64,000 nt of DNA from Zhihengliuella sp. ISTPL4 (GCF_002848265.1 NZ_CP025422.1:3192727-3256726), one strand, 5' to 3'; numbered from the stretch's first letter, positions 41,901-50,684 are shown. The notes: a model not told the origin generated them from the letters alone. Program-made: numbers and translations.

Positions 41901-43555
41901 CGGTCGGGGATGGTGCCGCCGCTGGTGACCGCGATCCGCTGCGCACCAGGGCGACCGGTGAGCGTGCCGGCATCGCGATCCCAGACGAGTCGCGGCCGCA
42001 GCTCGGCGAACTCGTCGGAGGGGAAGCGGCCGGCCAGCAGGTCGAGCGTGGCCTCATAGGCGGAGCGGGGGAGCGACTGGAACGGGGCGGAGCGGCGGAC
42101 GGTCTCGAACCACTCCTCGACGCTGATCGCTCCGAGGGCGCTGGCCGCGACGGTCTGCTGGGCGAGGATGTCGAGCGGGTTCCGCGGCACCTGGATGGCC
42201 TCGATCTTCCCCGCCAGCATGCGCTCCGTCACGATCGCGGTGTGCAGCACGTCGCCGCGGTGCTTGGGGAAGAGGGCGGCCCGGCTGATCTCGCCGACCT
42301 GATGGCCGGCGCGACCCACGCGCTGGAGTCCGGAGGCCGCAGACGGCGGCGCCTCCACCTGGATCACGAGGTCGACGGCACCCATGTCGATGCCGAGTTC
42401 CAGGCTGCTCGTAGCGACCACGCAACGGAGGACGCCGGACTTCAGCTCCTCCTCGACCTGCGCCCGCTGCTCTTTCGACACCGAGCCATGGTGTGCCTTG
42501 GCCAGCACGGGATCGGCGCCCGCGGTGGACCCCGCCTGCGCCATCATCGCGGCGGGCACGGACGGCTCCGGCAGTGCGACGCCGATCCGCTCCGCGTAGA
42601 TCTCGTTCAGCCGTCCGGTCAACCGCTCGGCGAGGCGGCGGGAGTTCGCGAAGACGATGGTCGAGTTGTTCTGGAGGATGCGATCGACGATCGCCTCCTC
42701 GACGTGCGGCCACACGGACCCGGTGACCTCGGTGTACTCCGCGTCGATGCCGGGCGCTTCCGGCGGGGCGCCGGGCGGGGGAGGCGGGTTGGTCATGTCG
42801 TCCATCGGCACCACGACACCGAGCTCGAAGGTCTTCGACGCGGGCGGGGCGACGATCTCGACCGGGTCCGCGCCGCCGAGGAAACGTGCCACCTCGTCGA
42901 TCGGGCGCACGGTGGCGGAGAGGCCGATGCGCTGCGCGGCGCTCTCGGCGCCGTGGGAGCGGCGGAGGGCGTCGAGGCGTTCCAGGCTCACAGCGAGATG
43001 CGCGCCGCGCTTGGTGGCGGCGACGGCGTGCACCTCGTCGATGATGACCGTGTGCACGTCGCGGAGGGTGTCGCCCGCCCGGCTCGTGAGCATCAGGTAC
43101 AGCGACTCGGGCGTGGTGATGAGGATGTCGGGCGGATCGGACACGAGCTTGCGGCGATCGCTCGAGGTGGTGTCGCCGGAGCGGACGCCCACCGTGATGC
43201 CGGGGGCTGCGAGACCGAGCCGCCGCGCGGACTGCCCGATGCCGATGAGGGGAGAGCGCAGGTTGCGCTCCACGTCGACGCCGAGGGCCTTGAGCGGGGA
43301 GATGTACAGGATCCGCGTGCGGGACCCGTCCTTCTTCGGCTCCTCCGGGAGGTCGGCGCGCTCGCGGAACACGCTGTCGATCGCCCAGAGGAACGCCGAC
43401 AGGGTCTTGCCGGAGCCCGTCGGAGCGACGACGAGCGCGTGCTTGCCGGCGGAGATCGCCTCCCACGCCCCCGCCTGTGCCGGCGTGGGTGCGGTGAAGG
43501 CACCCCGGAACCAGTCCTGTGTGGCCGGGGTGAAACGGTCGAGCACGTCGCTCAT
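38972..43555 (-). CDS. lhr: Lhr-type large ATP-dependent DNA helicase
   Basis: 1527 aa, the full length of mycobacterial-type Lhr. The SF2 motifs are intact: Walker A APTGSGKT (44-51), the PLKAL motif, DEVH box (IIDEVHA), LSATVRP and the C-terminal QxxGRAGH motif (LQRVGRAGHQ). The Lhr WH and beta-barrel regions and a long C-terminal extension follow. It is a 3'-5' translocase in DNA repair. It stands 42 bases upstream of EI24 on the same strand and may share its promoter. A very long antisense open frame on the plus strand is a GC artefact. Confidence 0.95.
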   Translation of the reverse strand: MSDVLDRFTPATQDWFRGAFTAPTPAQAGAWEAISAGKHALVVAPTGSGKTLSAFLWAIDSVFRERADLPEEPKKDGSRTRILYISPLKALGVDVERNLRSPLIGIGQSARRLGLAAPGITVGVRSGDTTSSDRRKLVSDPPDILITTPESLYLMLTSRAGDTLRDVHTVIIDEVHAVAATKRGAHLAVSLERLDALRRSHGAESAAQRIGLSATVRPIDEVARFLGGADPVEIVAPPASKTFELGVVVPMDDMTNPPPPPGAPPEAPGIDAEYTEVTGSVWPHVEEAIVDRILQNNSTIVFANSRRLAERLTGRLNEIYAERIGVALPEPSVPAAMMAQAGSTAGADPVLAKAHHGSVSKEQRAQVEEELKSGVLRCVVATSSLELGIDMGAVDLVIQVEAPPSAASGLQRVGRAGHQVGEISRAALFPKHRGDVLHTAIVTERMLAGKIEAIQVPRNPLDILAQQTVAASALGAISVEEWFETVRRSAPFQSLPRSAYEATLDLLAGRFPSDEFAELRPRLVWDRDAGTLTGRPGAQRIAVTSGGTIPDRGLFGVFVAGESTGARVGELDEEMVYESRVGDVFTLGTTSWRIAEITHDRVNVIPAYGQPGKVPFWHGDGIGRPFELGEALGAFSREVSAAKPEKAEQRLIAAGLDEQARANLLAHLSEQREATGTLPTDRTLTVERGHDEVGDWRVILHSPYGMKVHAPWALAINARVRERLGVEGSAVASDDGIIVRIPDAESEPPGAELFVFDPDELEQLVTQEVGGSALFASRFRECAARALLMPRTNPNRRTPLWQQRQRSAQLLEVARRHPTFPVILETLREVLQDVYDLPSLRRLATSIADRRIRLVETQPGQPSPFARDLLFGYVGAFMYEGDSPLAERRAAALSVDPALLGELLGTVELRELLDPDVIAQFEREAQRLDPERRARGLEGVADLLRLLGPLDADEVAARLDPDSTDGATAAALLDDLVTARRAIPVTIAGVSRVAAIEDAGRLRDALGAALPTGIPVAFLEPLADPLGDLVARHARTHGPFTTVAVAERFGLGTAVARHTLQRLETNGRLTSGYFLPTAAGSGDDIEWCDTEVLRRLRMRSLAAIRGSVEPVSPEAYARFLPDWQHLGRPLEGIDGVLTVIEQFAGVPIPASAWESLVLPSRVRDYTPAMLDELTAAGEVIWSGHGTLPGRDGWVSLHPADLAPFTLPDPDAEIAADSLEARLLAALAAGGAYFAAQLKEMTGAENEQSVLEALWSLTWSGHVTNDTFAPIRSLLTGGSQAHKVKRRAPRARTYRGMSLTRTAPRPTSIGGRWSLLPEVETDPARRATVTAGLLLDRYGVVTRGAVQSEGVPGGFAQAYRVLAGFEEAGHCRRGYVIEKLGAAQFAASATVDRLRTYAGLADPPPRKAVTLAATDPANPYGAALGWPKLEGVSHRPGRKAGGLVVLVDGTLVLSLERGGRTVLCFTDDEEVLQAAAADLATTARDRRLDTLTVEKVNGEGVYGTILGRALQEAGFVQTPRGFTLRKAV

Positions 43556-43618
43556 GCCTCCATCATTCCCGACCCCACCGACATCCGGCCCGGACCTTGA
43601 CACCCGGCTGCCCCACTC

Positions 43619-43685
43619 GCACGACCTCGTTCCGCCCGCACGACGGAACCACGGTTCCGGTCGTGCGGACGGACCCGGGTCGTGC
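43619..43685. repeat. Nested palindrome C2 between ABC-F and lhr
   Basis: Outer arms GCACGACC (43619-43626) and GGTCGTGC (43678-43685) enclose a 15-bp stem: CCGCACGAC + GGAACC (43636-43650) against GGTTCC + GTCGTGCGG (43653-43668), with one bulged G. It lies in the 150-bp gap after the ABC-F stop and before the lhr start, and probably terminates ABC-F transcription. Confidence 0.7.
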
Positions 43686-43705
43686 AGACGGAACGACGGA
43701 AGACG

Positions 43706-45388
43706 TCACCCGACCTCCCGCAACCCGCCGTCGGCATCGATCTCCAGGGTGAGGTCGAGGTCGAGCCGGGCGAGGAAGGCGTCGTCGTGACTCACGACGA
43801 GCACCGCCCCGCGGTACGCCCGCAGCGCCTCGACGAGCTGGTCGACCGTGTCGAGGTCGAGGTTGTTCGTCGGCTCGTCGAGGACGACGAGGTGCGGGGC
43901 CGGATCGGTGAGGAGCAGCCGGGCCAGGGCGACTCGGAATCTCTCGCCGCCGGAGAGTGCCGACACCGGACGGTCGGCCGTCGCGCCTCGGATGAGGAAC
44001 CGGGCGAGCCGATTGCGAAGCTCCTTCTCCGGCACATGCGGCGCTGCGGCCGCGATGTTCTCGAAGACGGAGCGTTCCTCATCGAGACCGTCGACGCGCT
44101 GCGGGAGGTAGCCGATCCGGTCGGTGAGCGCCTCCGCCCGCAGCTCCGGCCGTGCACAACTCAGGGGATCGCGCCCGATCTCTGCCTCCGACGACGGATT
44201 CGGACGTTCCGGCGGCTCTTCTCCTGAGTTGTGCACGGACCCGGAGACCAGCCGCTCCAACAGCGTCGTCTTGCCGGCGCCGTTGCGGCCGATCAGGGCC
44301 ACGCGCTCCGGACCCTGGATCACCCAGGACCGATCCGGCCCGCCGAGCTCGGCGATCCGACGGCTGCGCGACACGTCGGGATCGGGCAGCTCGATCTTCA
44401 TCGAGGCATCCGACCGGACCCGCCGACCCGCCGCATCATGTGCTGCGCGCGCAGCGTCCTCCTTCGCGCCGACCTCGGTGCGCAGCTTGCCGGCCGATAC
44501 CTCGGCGGCCATCTTCCGACCGTGCGCGATGATCTTCGGAACGCGCTTCTCGACCTCCGCCTTCTTGGCGGTCCGGGCGCGATGAGCGAGCTTGACCTCG
44601 GCTTCGATCCGCTGCCGCTTCTCCTTGCGGAGCACCTGCGCGGCGGCGACCTCGGCGTGCTTCGCCGCATCCTGCTCGGCATCCAGCCAGGCGCGCCACT
44701 CCGAGTAGGGTCCGCCGAACACCGAAAGGGTCTGTCCGTAGAGTTCGGCGGTGTCGTCCATGAGCTCGAGAAGCGCGAGGTCGTGGCTCACGACGATGAG
44801 CGTGCCCTTCCATCCCTCCACCATCGCCGCGAGGGTGGCTCTGGCGTCGCGGTCGAGGTTGTTCGTGGGTTCGTCGAGGAGGGTGAGGGGCGCCCGCTGC
44901 AGCCGGATGCCGGCGATCGCGACGAGCACGGCCTCCCCGCCCGACAGCTCGCCGACGGTGCGGTCGAGGAACTCGGGGGCGAGCCCGGCCTCCGCGAGGG
45001 AGGCCTCGGCCCGCGCCTCGATGTCCCAGTCGTCGCCGACCGCGTCGAAGTGCGCGGGGTCGACATCGCCCGCGGCGATGGCGCGGACGGCGTCGAGGGC
45101 GGCGGACACCCCGAGGAGGTCGCACACCCGGCGCTCCACGTCGAGCGTGAGCTGCTGGGGGAGGAAGGCGACCTCTCCCGAGGTGCTGACGGTCCCCGAG
45201 GTCGGGTCGAGCTCGCCGGCGATGAGCCGGAGCAGCGTCGACTTGCCGGCGCCGTTGCGGCCGACCAGGCCCGTGCGGCCCGCGCCGAAGGCTCCGGAGA
45301 CGCCGTCGAGGGCGACTGTGCCGTCGGGCCAGGTGAAGGAGAGGCGGTCGAGGACGACCGAGGCGTGCGAGGAAGAGGGCTGTGACAT
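43706..45388 (-). CDS. ABC-F family ATPase (duplicated ABC domains)
   Basis: 560 aa with two ABC modules, Walker [10 protein letters not shown] (43-51) and GRNGAGKTT (second half), signatures LSGGEAVLV and [10 protein letters not shown], and Walker B motifs with [10 protein letters not shown] and [11 protein letters not shown] charged linker helix pair (about 240-310, rich in Lys/Arg/Glu) joins them, as in ribosome-binding ABC-F factors. No membrane helices. Some members protect ribosomes from antibiotics; this one cannot be assigned. Residues 384-413 are encoded by repeat B, placed in the second ABC domain shortly after the Walker A helix. Confidence 0.9.
   Translation of the reverse strand: MSQPSSSHASVVLDRLSFTWPDGTVALDGVSGAFGAGRTGLVGRNGAGKSTLLRLIAGELDPTSGTVSTSGEVAFLPQQLTLDVERRVCDLLGVSAALDAVRAIAAGDVDPAHFDAVGDDWDIEARAEASLAEAGLAPEFLDRTVGELSGGEAVLVAIAGIRLQRAPLTLLDEPTNNLDRDARATLAAMVEGWKGTLIVVSHDLALLELMDDTAELYGQTLSVFGGPYSEWRAWLDAEQDAAKHAEVAAAQVLRKEKRQRIEAEVKLAHRARTAKKAEVEKRVPKIIAHGRKMAAEVSAGKLRTEVGAKEDAARAAHDAAGRRVRSDASMKIELPDPDVSRSRRIAELGGPDRSWVIQGPERVALIGRNGAGKTTLLERLVSGSVHNSGEEPPERPNPSSEAEIGRDPLSCARPELRAEALTDRIGYLPQRVDGLDEERSVFENIAAAAPHVPEKELRNRLARFLIRGATADRPVSALSGGERFRVALARLLLTDPAPHLVVLDEPTNNLDLDTVDQLVEALRAYRGAVLVVSHDDAFLARLDLDLTLEIDADGGLREVG
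44150..44238 (-). repeat. Repeat B copy 2, inside the ABC-F gene
   Basis: 89-bp element with perfect 16-bp inverted arms, CCGTGCACAACTCAGG (44150-44165) and CCTGAGTTGTGCACGG (44223-44238). It is translated as VHNSG followed by a Pro/Glu/Ser-rich stretch and SCAR. The same arms and the same peptide start occur at 4058-4143. Confidence 0.85.
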
Positions 45389-45390
45389 GG

Positions 45391-45426
45391 GGTGTCTCCT
45401 GTCGAGTGCGAGGATGCACTGACACC
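45391..45426 (-). promoter_or_regulatory. Hairpin leader over the ABC-F ribosome site
   Basis: On the minus strand TGTCAGTGC (45424-45416) pairs with GCACTCGACA (45409-45400, one bulge), ending exactly at AGGAG. An alternative pairing GGTGTC / GACACC (45426-45421 with 45396-45391) closes around the same site. Two exclusive structures at the ribosome site suggest translational or attenuation control. No short leader peptide gene was found. Confidence 0.45.
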
Positions 45427-45672
45427 GAGCCCCTGCCGGGCCGTGGAGTCACGGGGAACGGAGGAGAGTGTCTGCCGGGGAGTCGGCGATCGTCGGGTCA
45501 GCGCGCGAGAAGAGGGGCGCGGAGGCGACGATTCAGATCAAAGGACTTCCAGACACGGCGGACAGGACGCCACGACGATACCCGGGCGTGTCGCATCGCG
45601 CAACTCCCGGGCGTGTCGCGGGTCCGTCGCACGGGGGATGCGGCGCCCCTCCCGGGCTCCTACCGTGGAGTC
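45427..45672. other. Gap upstream of ABC-F and the glycine-rich membrane gene
   Basis: 246 bases between divergent genes. It contains a direct repeat CCCGGGCGTGTCGC at 45583-45596 and 45608-45621. The pair could be a regulator site. No promoter boxes are clear. Confidence 0.35.
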
Positions 45673-45948
45673 ATGGCAGACGATCGGAACCCCAGCCCTG
45701 AGGAGATGCGCGCGCGGACGGGCCTCGGTATCGGTCTCGCGGTCGGCATGGCCATCGGCGTCTCCATGGGCGTCGCGTTGCAGAACTGGGCGCTCGGCCT
45801 CCTGTTCGGCGTCGCCATCGGCATCGCGCTGTCCGTGGCCTTCCGCGGATCGGGAGGCAGCGTCGACAAAGGGGCGGAGGGGGCCGACGACAACGCCGAC
45901 CCGGACTCCGGCGACGAGACTCAGGACGGTCGAGGACCCTCGGTCTGA
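45673..45948 (+). CDS. Small glycine-zipper-like membrane protein
   Basis: 91 aa. An acidic start precedes two hydrophobic stretches with Gly every four residues (GLGIGLAVGMAIGVSMGVAL, LLFGVAIGIAL), then an acidic disordered tail (ADDNADPDSGDE). This glycine-zipper pattern suits helix packing in the membrane. The role is unknown. The last 28 bases overlap the convergent esterase. Confidence 0.75.
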   Translation: MADDRNPSPEEMRARTGLGIGLAVGMAIGVSMGVALQNWALGLLFGVAIGIALSVAFRGSGGSVDKGAEGADDNADPDSGDETQDGRGPSV

Positions 45949-46601
45949 TCCTCGTCGATCCCCTCGACCCAGGTCGTGAGGAACCGGTGCACGTCGCCGA
46001 GCTCCTCCTCCGAGATGCTGTGGGTGAGGCCACTGTAGACGCGACCGGAGAGCGTCGTGTGCGCCGGCAGCCACTGCGCCGTGTGGGCGATCAACGGTGC
46101 GGGGATCACGTCGTCGTGCGTGCCGCGGCCCCAGAAGACCGGTGGGCGGACCTCCGCGAGGTGCTCGTCCTCGGGCAGGGCGTCCGGGGTCGCGTACCCG
46201 CTCAGCGCGACCACGGCGCCGAAGCGCTCGGGATCCAGCCGAAGAGCCTGCAGGGACACCGCGGCGCCCTGGGAGAATCCCAGCAACGCGACGGACGGCG
46301 CGTCCGCCGCCGCATCGTCGAGCCAGCGCAGGAACGCCTCGGCCGCGAGGGTGACGGCAGCGGAACTGCGGCCGTCCAGCCCTTGGATCGGGTACCAGAA
46401 GCGACCGGGCGTCGGCCACGGAGGGGCCAGCGGAGCGGCGACGGAGGCCACGGCGATCCCGGAGGGCAGATAAGGGACGAGGCCGAAGAGGTCGTGCTCG
46501 TCGGCGCCGTAGCCGTGCAGCAGCACGAGCAGCGGGAGCCCGGCGCGATCGGGGTGGGACCATCGCGTCGCCGCGTCGTCGATCGTCAGGTTCTCGGTCA
46601 C
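45921..46601 (-). CDS. Phospholipase/carboxylesterase-type alpha/beta-hydrolase
   Basis: 226 aa from GTG 46601. LVLLHGYGADEHDL forms the oxyanion region, nucleophile GFSQGAA is in the middle, and the late Asp (GTHDDVIP) and His (GLTHSISEEE) complete the triad of the YpfH/APT1-like family. Cytosolic; substrates are short esters or thioesters. It is divergent from the NUDIX gene. Confidence 0.88.
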   Translation of the reverse strand: MTENLTIDDAATRWSHPDRAGLPLLVLLHGYGADEHDLFGLVPYLPSGIAVASVAAPLAPPWPTPGRFWYPIQGLDGRSSAAVTLAAEAFLRWLDDAAADAPSVALLGFSQGAAVSLQALRLDPERFGAVVALSGYATPDALPEDEHLAEVRPPVFWGRGTHDDVIPAPLIAHTAQWLPAHTTLSGRVYSGLTHSISEEELGDVHRFLTTWVEGIDEDQTEGPRPS

Positions 46602-46667
46602 ACCGTCATCCTGCCAGTGCTCGCGGCGGTGGTGCCCATCGACGAGGACGGCTGGTAGAAAGGAGGC

Positions 46668-47273
46668 ATGGCGGTGCGCACACCCGATCCGGAGCCGGAG
46701 CCCGATGACGAGGGTCTCGGCTCGTTCCGCGACGCGAACCCGCCGGTGCCGGATGCGAATCCGGGCTGGCTGAGCGACGTCGAGCTGGAGGAGGCACGGC
46801 GCCACCTTCCGATGCTCTACGTCGAGGCGATCCCTGTCCGCACGGACGGTTCCGGCCAGGTCACCGAGATCGGCGTGCTGCTGCGGTCCACCCCGCTCGG
46901 CGAGATCACGCGCACGATCGTGTCCGGTCGTGTGCGCTTCGGGGAGACGATCCGCGACGCGCTGTTCCGCCACGTCGAGAACGACCTCGGCCCCATGGCC
47001 TTCCCGCTCCTGCCGCCGCAGCCCCTGCCGTTCACGGTGGCCGAGTACTTCCCGATCCCGGGGGTGAGCGCGTATCACGACGACCGTCAGCACGCCGTGT
47101 CCCTCGCCTTCGTGGTGCCGGTGACCGGCACGTGCGAGCCGCGTCAGGACGCGCTGGAGGTGACGTGGTTCTCTCCGGAGGCCGCGGCGTCCGACGCCGT
47201 CGCCGCCGAGATGGAGGGCGGCCGCGGCACGCTCATCCGCCACGCGCTCGCCAGCCTCGGCCTCCTCCGCTGA
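46668..47273 (+). CDS. NUDIX-like hydrolase (DUF4916 type) with a degenerate Nudix box
   Basis: 201 aa with AAAGGAGGC before the ATG. The fold and the segment G-RVRFG-E-TIRDALF-R follow the Nudix pattern. The catalytic RExxEExG part reads RHVENDLG, so the first and last catalytic Glu are missing. YVEAIPVRTDGSGQVTEIGVLLR is the usual DUF4916 lead-in. Pyrophosphohydrolase activity is doubtful. A binding or regulatory role is possible. Confidence 0.8.
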   Translation: MAVRTPDPEPEPDDEGLGSFRDANPPVPDANPGWLSDVELEEARRHLPMLYVEAIPVRTDGSGQVTEIGVLLRSTPLGEITRTIVSGRVRFGETIRDALFRHVENDLGPMAFPLLPPQPLPFTVAEYFPIPGVSAYHDDRQHAVSLAFVVPVTGTCEPRQDALEVTWFSPEAAASDAVAAEMEGGRGTLIRHALASLGLLR

Positions 47274-47296
47274 CCCCGCTTCCCGACCTCCCCGCC

Positions 47297-47372
47297 GAAA
47301 CCCCGGCTTCGCGTCGACGCCCCGGCCTAGACGCGTGGGCACTCCGGGGTCTCGGCGCGAGCCCGGGGTCTC
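47297..47372. terminator. Nested stem between convergent NUDIX and aldolase genes
   Basis: GAAACCCCGGCT (47297-47308) pairs imperfectly with AGCCCGGGGTCTC (47360-47372). A second CCCCGG / CCGGGG pair (about 47320 and 47344) lies inside. It spans the 105-bp convergent gap, so bidirectional termination is likely. Confidence 0.55.
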
Positions 47373-47378
47373 GAAGCG

Positions 47379-48446
47379 TCAGGGGCGGGTGAGACGGGCG
47401 AGGGCGTCGACGAAGGCGTCGACGTCGGACTCCTCGGTGTCGAAGCCGCACATCCAGCGCACCTCGCGGCGGGCGGCGTCCCAGTCGTAGAAGCGGAACA
47501 CGTCGCGGAGCTGGTCGGCGACACCCTCCGGCAGGGTCGCGAACACGCCGTTCGCCTGCGTCGGCTGCGTGAACTCCACCCCGGCGATCGACCCCTCGGC
47601 CAGGCCGGCCTCGATGCGCGCACGGAGCCGGGCGGCCATGGCGTTCGCGTGCCGGGCGTTGCGCAGCCACAGGTCGCCGTCGAGCAGGGCGATGAGCTGC
47701 GCCGAGACGAACCGCATCTTCGACGAGAGCTGCATGTTGAACTTGCGCGCGTAGTTGAGGCCGACGGCAGCCTCCGGGTTGAGGACGACGATGGCCTCGC
47801 CGAGCATCGCGCCGTTCTTCGTGCCGCCGAAGGTCAGCACGTCCACCCCGACGTCGGTCGTGAACGCCCGCAGCGGGAGGTCGAGAGCGGCGGCCGCGTT
47901 CGACAGCCGCGCGCCGTCGACGTGCAGCTTCATGCCGCGCGCGTGCACGTGATCGGCGATCGTGCGGATCTCGTCCGCCGTGTACAGCGTGCCGAGCTCG
48001 GTGGACTGCGTGATCGAGACCACGAGCGGCTGCGCGCGGTGCTCGTCGCCCCAGCCCCAAGCCTCGCGGTCGATGAGCTCGGGGGTGAGCTTGCCGTCGT
48101 CGGTGGGGACGGTGAGGAGCTTGAAGCCCCCGATCTTCTCGGGAGCTCCGCCCTCGTCGACGTTGATGTGCGCGGTCGAGGCGGCGATCACGGCCCCCCA
48201 GCGCGGCAGCATCGACTGCAGGCCGGTGACGTTGGCGCCGGTGCCGTTGAACACCGGGTACGCGGCGGCGGTGTCGCCGAAGTGGGCCTGGAACACCTCC
48301 TGCAGGCGGGCGGTGTAGGCGTCCTCGCCGTAGGCCACCTGATGGCCTCCGTTCGCCGCCGCGAGGGCCGCCAGGACCTCGGGGTGGATGCCGGAGTAGT
48401 TGTCACTGGCGAAGCCCCGGATGGCGGGGTCGTGCGGGATGCTCAC
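47379..48446 (-). CDS. Low-specificity L-threonine aldolase
   Basis: 355 aa fold-type I PLP enzyme. FASDNYSGIHPEV at the start, the ITQSTELGTLYTADEI block, LHVDGARLSNAAAAL with the PLP Asp, and Lys in TFGGTKNGAMLGEA are standard for the beta-eliminating-lyase/threonine aldolase family. It splits threonine to glycine and acetaldehyde. A single-gene unit. Confidence 0.92.
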   Translation of the reverse strand: MSIPHDPAIRGFASDNYSGIHPEVLAALAAANGGHQVAYGEDAYTARLQEVFQAHFGDTAAAYPVFNGTGANVTGLQSMLPRWGAVIAASTAHINVDEGGAPEKIGGFKLLTVPTDDGKLTPELIDREAWGWGDEHRAQPLVVSITQSTELGTLYTADEIRTIADHVHARGMKLHVDGARLSNAAAALDLPLRAFTTDVGVDVLTFGGTKNGAMLGEAIVVLNPEAAVGLNYARKFNMQLSSKMRFVSAQLIALLDGDLWLRNARHANAMAARLRARIEAGLAEGSIAGVEFTQPTQANGVFATLPEGVADQLRDVFRFYDWDAARREVRWMCGFDTEESDVDAFVDALARLTRP

Positions 48447-48505
48447 CGGACAAGCCTAATCGCCTTCCCCTACCGGATGTCCGAGGCCCGCTCTACCCTC
48501 GAACC

Positions 48506-49945
48506 ATGGAGCGCAGCGCGGCGAAGACCGCTTTCGCGAACGTCCTCGTCAACACGTTGATCGCCAACGTGACGACGAGCTTCCTGTGGTTCGCCCTCAC
48601 GTTCTGGGTCTACATCGAGACCCGGTCCGTCCTGGCCACGGGCATCATCGGCGGTGCGTACATGCTGTTCGTCGCGTTCTTCGCGATGATGTTCGGCACC
48701 ATCGTCGACCGGCACCGCAAGCACCGGGTCATGCTCCTGTCGAGCGTGATCTCCGCGGTGGCTTTTCTGATCGCGGGCGTGCTGTACCTCTGGCAGCCCG
48801 AGGCGTCTCTGCTCGATCTCGGGGGGCCATGGTTCTGGCTGTTCTCCGGTGTCATCCTGTTCGGCGGGGTGATCGAGCAGCTCCGCAACATCGCGCTGTC
48901 CACCACGGTGACGTTGCTCGTGCCGGAGGAGAAGCGGGCAAATGCCAACGGCCTCGTCGGCACGGTGCAGGGGATCGCGTTCCTCGTCACGAGCGTCTTC
49001 TCCGGGCTCTCGATCGGTTTCCTCGGCATGGGGTGGACGCTGGGGATCGCCATCGTCGCGATGGCTCTCACGTTCGCGCACCTGCTGTTCATCCGGATCC
49101 CGGAGGCGGAGCCCGAGGTCGACCCGGAGGCGAAGAGCGCCGTCGACTTCCGCGGCAGCGTCCAGGCGATCCGCCAAGCCCCCGGACTGTTCGCGCTCAT
49201 CGTCTTCTCGACCTTCAACAACCTCATCGGCGGCGTCTACATGGCGCTCATGGACCCGTACGGACTCACGCTGTTCGACGCGCAGATGTGGGGGTTCGCG
49301 CTGGCCTTCGCCTCCACCGGATTCCTCATCGGTGGGGGACTGGTGGCCAAGTTCGGCCTCGGCAAGAAGCCGGTGCGCACGATGCTGCTCGTCGTGATCG
49401 CGATGGGCATCCTCGGGGCGGTGTTCATGCTGCGCGAGTGGTGGCCGCTGTACGTCCTCGGCATGTGGGTGTACATGGCGCTCGTGCCTCCTGTCGAGGC
49501 CGCGGAGCAGACGGTCATCCAGAAGGTCGTGCCGTTCGCGCGCCAGGGCCGGGTCTTCGGCACGGCGGCCGCGATGGAGGCGGCGGCAGCCCCGATCACC
49601 GCGTTCCTCATCGCTCCGATCGCCGAGTTCCTCGTGATCCCGTACATGGACAGCGCGCAGGGTCAGCGGCAATGGGGGTGGCTCCTCGGTGAGGGCGAGG
49701 CGCGGGGGATCGCGTTGATCTGTCTCTTCGCGGGTCTGATCATGGTGGTGGCCGCGACCCTGGCCTTCTTCACCCGGTCGTACCGCACGCTCACCGAGCT
49801 GTACGCGACAGCCCCGGATCCGGCTCCCGAAGACGCGGCGGACGAGGGGCAGGCCGGGGGCCGCTCGGCAGAGCTGACCGACGGCCAGAGCCCGCACCGC
49901 GACGCCCCGCCTGTCGTCCCCGGCATACCGCCCGAGTCCCGGTGA
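48506..49945 (+). CDS. MFS transporter
   Basis: 479 aa with 12 helices. The motif-A loop after helix 2 is GTIVDRHRKHRVM, and VPEEKRANANGLVGTVQG follows helix 4, as in DHA-type exporters. It has a charged disordered tail after helix 12. The substrate is unknown. It starts 59 bases from the divergent aldolase gene. Confidence 0.88.
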   Translation: MERSAAKTAFANVLVNTLIANVTTSFLWFALTFWVYIETRSVLATGIIGGAYMLFVAFFAMMFGTIVDRHRKHRVMLLSSVISAVAFLIAGVLYLWQPEASLLDLGGPWFWLFSGVILFGGVIEQLRNIALSTTVTLLVPEEKRANANGLVGTVQGIAFLVTSVFSGLSIGFLGMGWTLGIAIVAMALTFAHLLFIRIPEAEPEVDPEAKSAVDFRGSVQAIRQAPGLFALIVFSTFNNLIGGVYMALMDPYGLTLFDAQMWGFALAFASTGFLIGGGLVAKFGLGKKPVRTMLLVVIAMGILGAVFMLREWWPLYVLGMWVYMALVPPVEAAEQTVIQKVVPFARQGRVFGTAAAMEAAAAPITAFLIAPIAEFLVIPYMDSAQGQRQWGWLLGEGEARGIALICLFAGLIMVVAATLAFFTRSYRTLTELYATAPDPAPEDAADEGQAGGRSAELTDGQSPHRDAPPVVPGIPPESR

Positions 49946-49960
49946 CGGTCCGCGCCGGGC

Positions 49961-50617
49961 TCAGCCCAGGTCGAGCACCCGGTCGTTGAGATCCGCGGCG
50001 TCGCCGTCCCAGAGCCCGACGAGACGCGCGGCGAGGACATCGGGGTCGAGCGCCTTGGCGCGGAACACGACGGCAGCGGCCCGGAGGGGCTCCGCGGTTT
50101 CCCGCGCGGTCTTGGCATACCCCTGAGCAACGGCACGGGTCCATGCTTCGCTCGCGCCTTTGACCGCCGCATAGTTGGCTCCACCGGCGAGGGGGCGTGC
50201 GACGGCGGTGGACGACACGATCGCGAACCGTCCGGCGGCGGAGGCGCGGAGTCGGGCGTCGAAGGCCCGGCTCGTCGCCCGCACCGCCTCCAACGCCGGC
50301 AGCAGGGCTGCGAGATCGTCGTCGGTCTGTCCGGCGAGGCCGCCGCCACCTCGCCAGCCGCCCACGAGCGGCACGACCGCGTCGACGCTCTCCAGGCGCC
50401 TGGCGAGGGCCGTCATCTCGGAGACCGAGGTCGCATCGGCGACCTCGGTCTCCGCGCCCGCCTCGGCCAGCGGACGCAGCCGATCGGCGGTGCGCCCCGT
50501 GGCGATCACGCGGGCGCCGGCCTCGCGCAGCGCTCGCGTCACGGCCAGGCCCGCGGCGCTCGTGGCCCCCGCCAGCACGACCACGCGGTCGCGGACTCCC
50601 TCGGTCGGCGTCGTCAT
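49961..50617 (-). CDS. SDR-family protein (YdfG-like short form)
   Basis: 218 aa. VVVLAGATSAAGLAVTRAL replaces the usual TGxxxGIG. VPLVGGWRGGGG holds the NAG position and VSSTAVARPLAGGANYAAVKGA carries the Ser/Tyr/Lys triad. The odd glycine motif and short length suggest a divergent member. It follows DUF6421 on the same strand but after a strong terminator. Confidence 0.8.
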   Translation of the reverse strand: MTTPTEGVRDRVVVLAGATSAAGLAVTRALREAGARVIATGRTADRLRPLAEAGAETEVADATSVSEMTALARRLESVDAVVPLVGGWRGGGGLAGQTDDDLAALLPALEAVRATSRAFDARLRASAAGRFAIVSSTAVARPLAGGANYAAVKGASEAWTRAVAQGYAKTARETAEPLRAAAVVFRAKALDPDVLAARLVGLWDGDAADLNDRVLDLG

Positions 50618-50641
50618 GCGGTGTCCTCTCGGTCGGGGATG

Positions 50642-50684
50642 CCTCTGCGGCCGGACCCGGGATCCGGGTCTCCGGCCGCAGAGG
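50642..50684 (-). terminator. Strong terminator after DUF6421
   Basis: CCTCTGCGGCCGGA (50642-50655) and TCCGGCCGCAGAGG (50671-50684) pair perfectly over 14 bp, with a further CCCGG/CCGGG pair in the loop. It follows the DUF6421 stop by about 35 bases. Confidence 0.8.

Noticed and set aside
38159..43600. 1813-codon open frame antisense to lhr
   Set aside because: It mirrors the helicase gene in a third-position GC-rich frame; low-complexity Arg/Glu/Gly composition and no domain.
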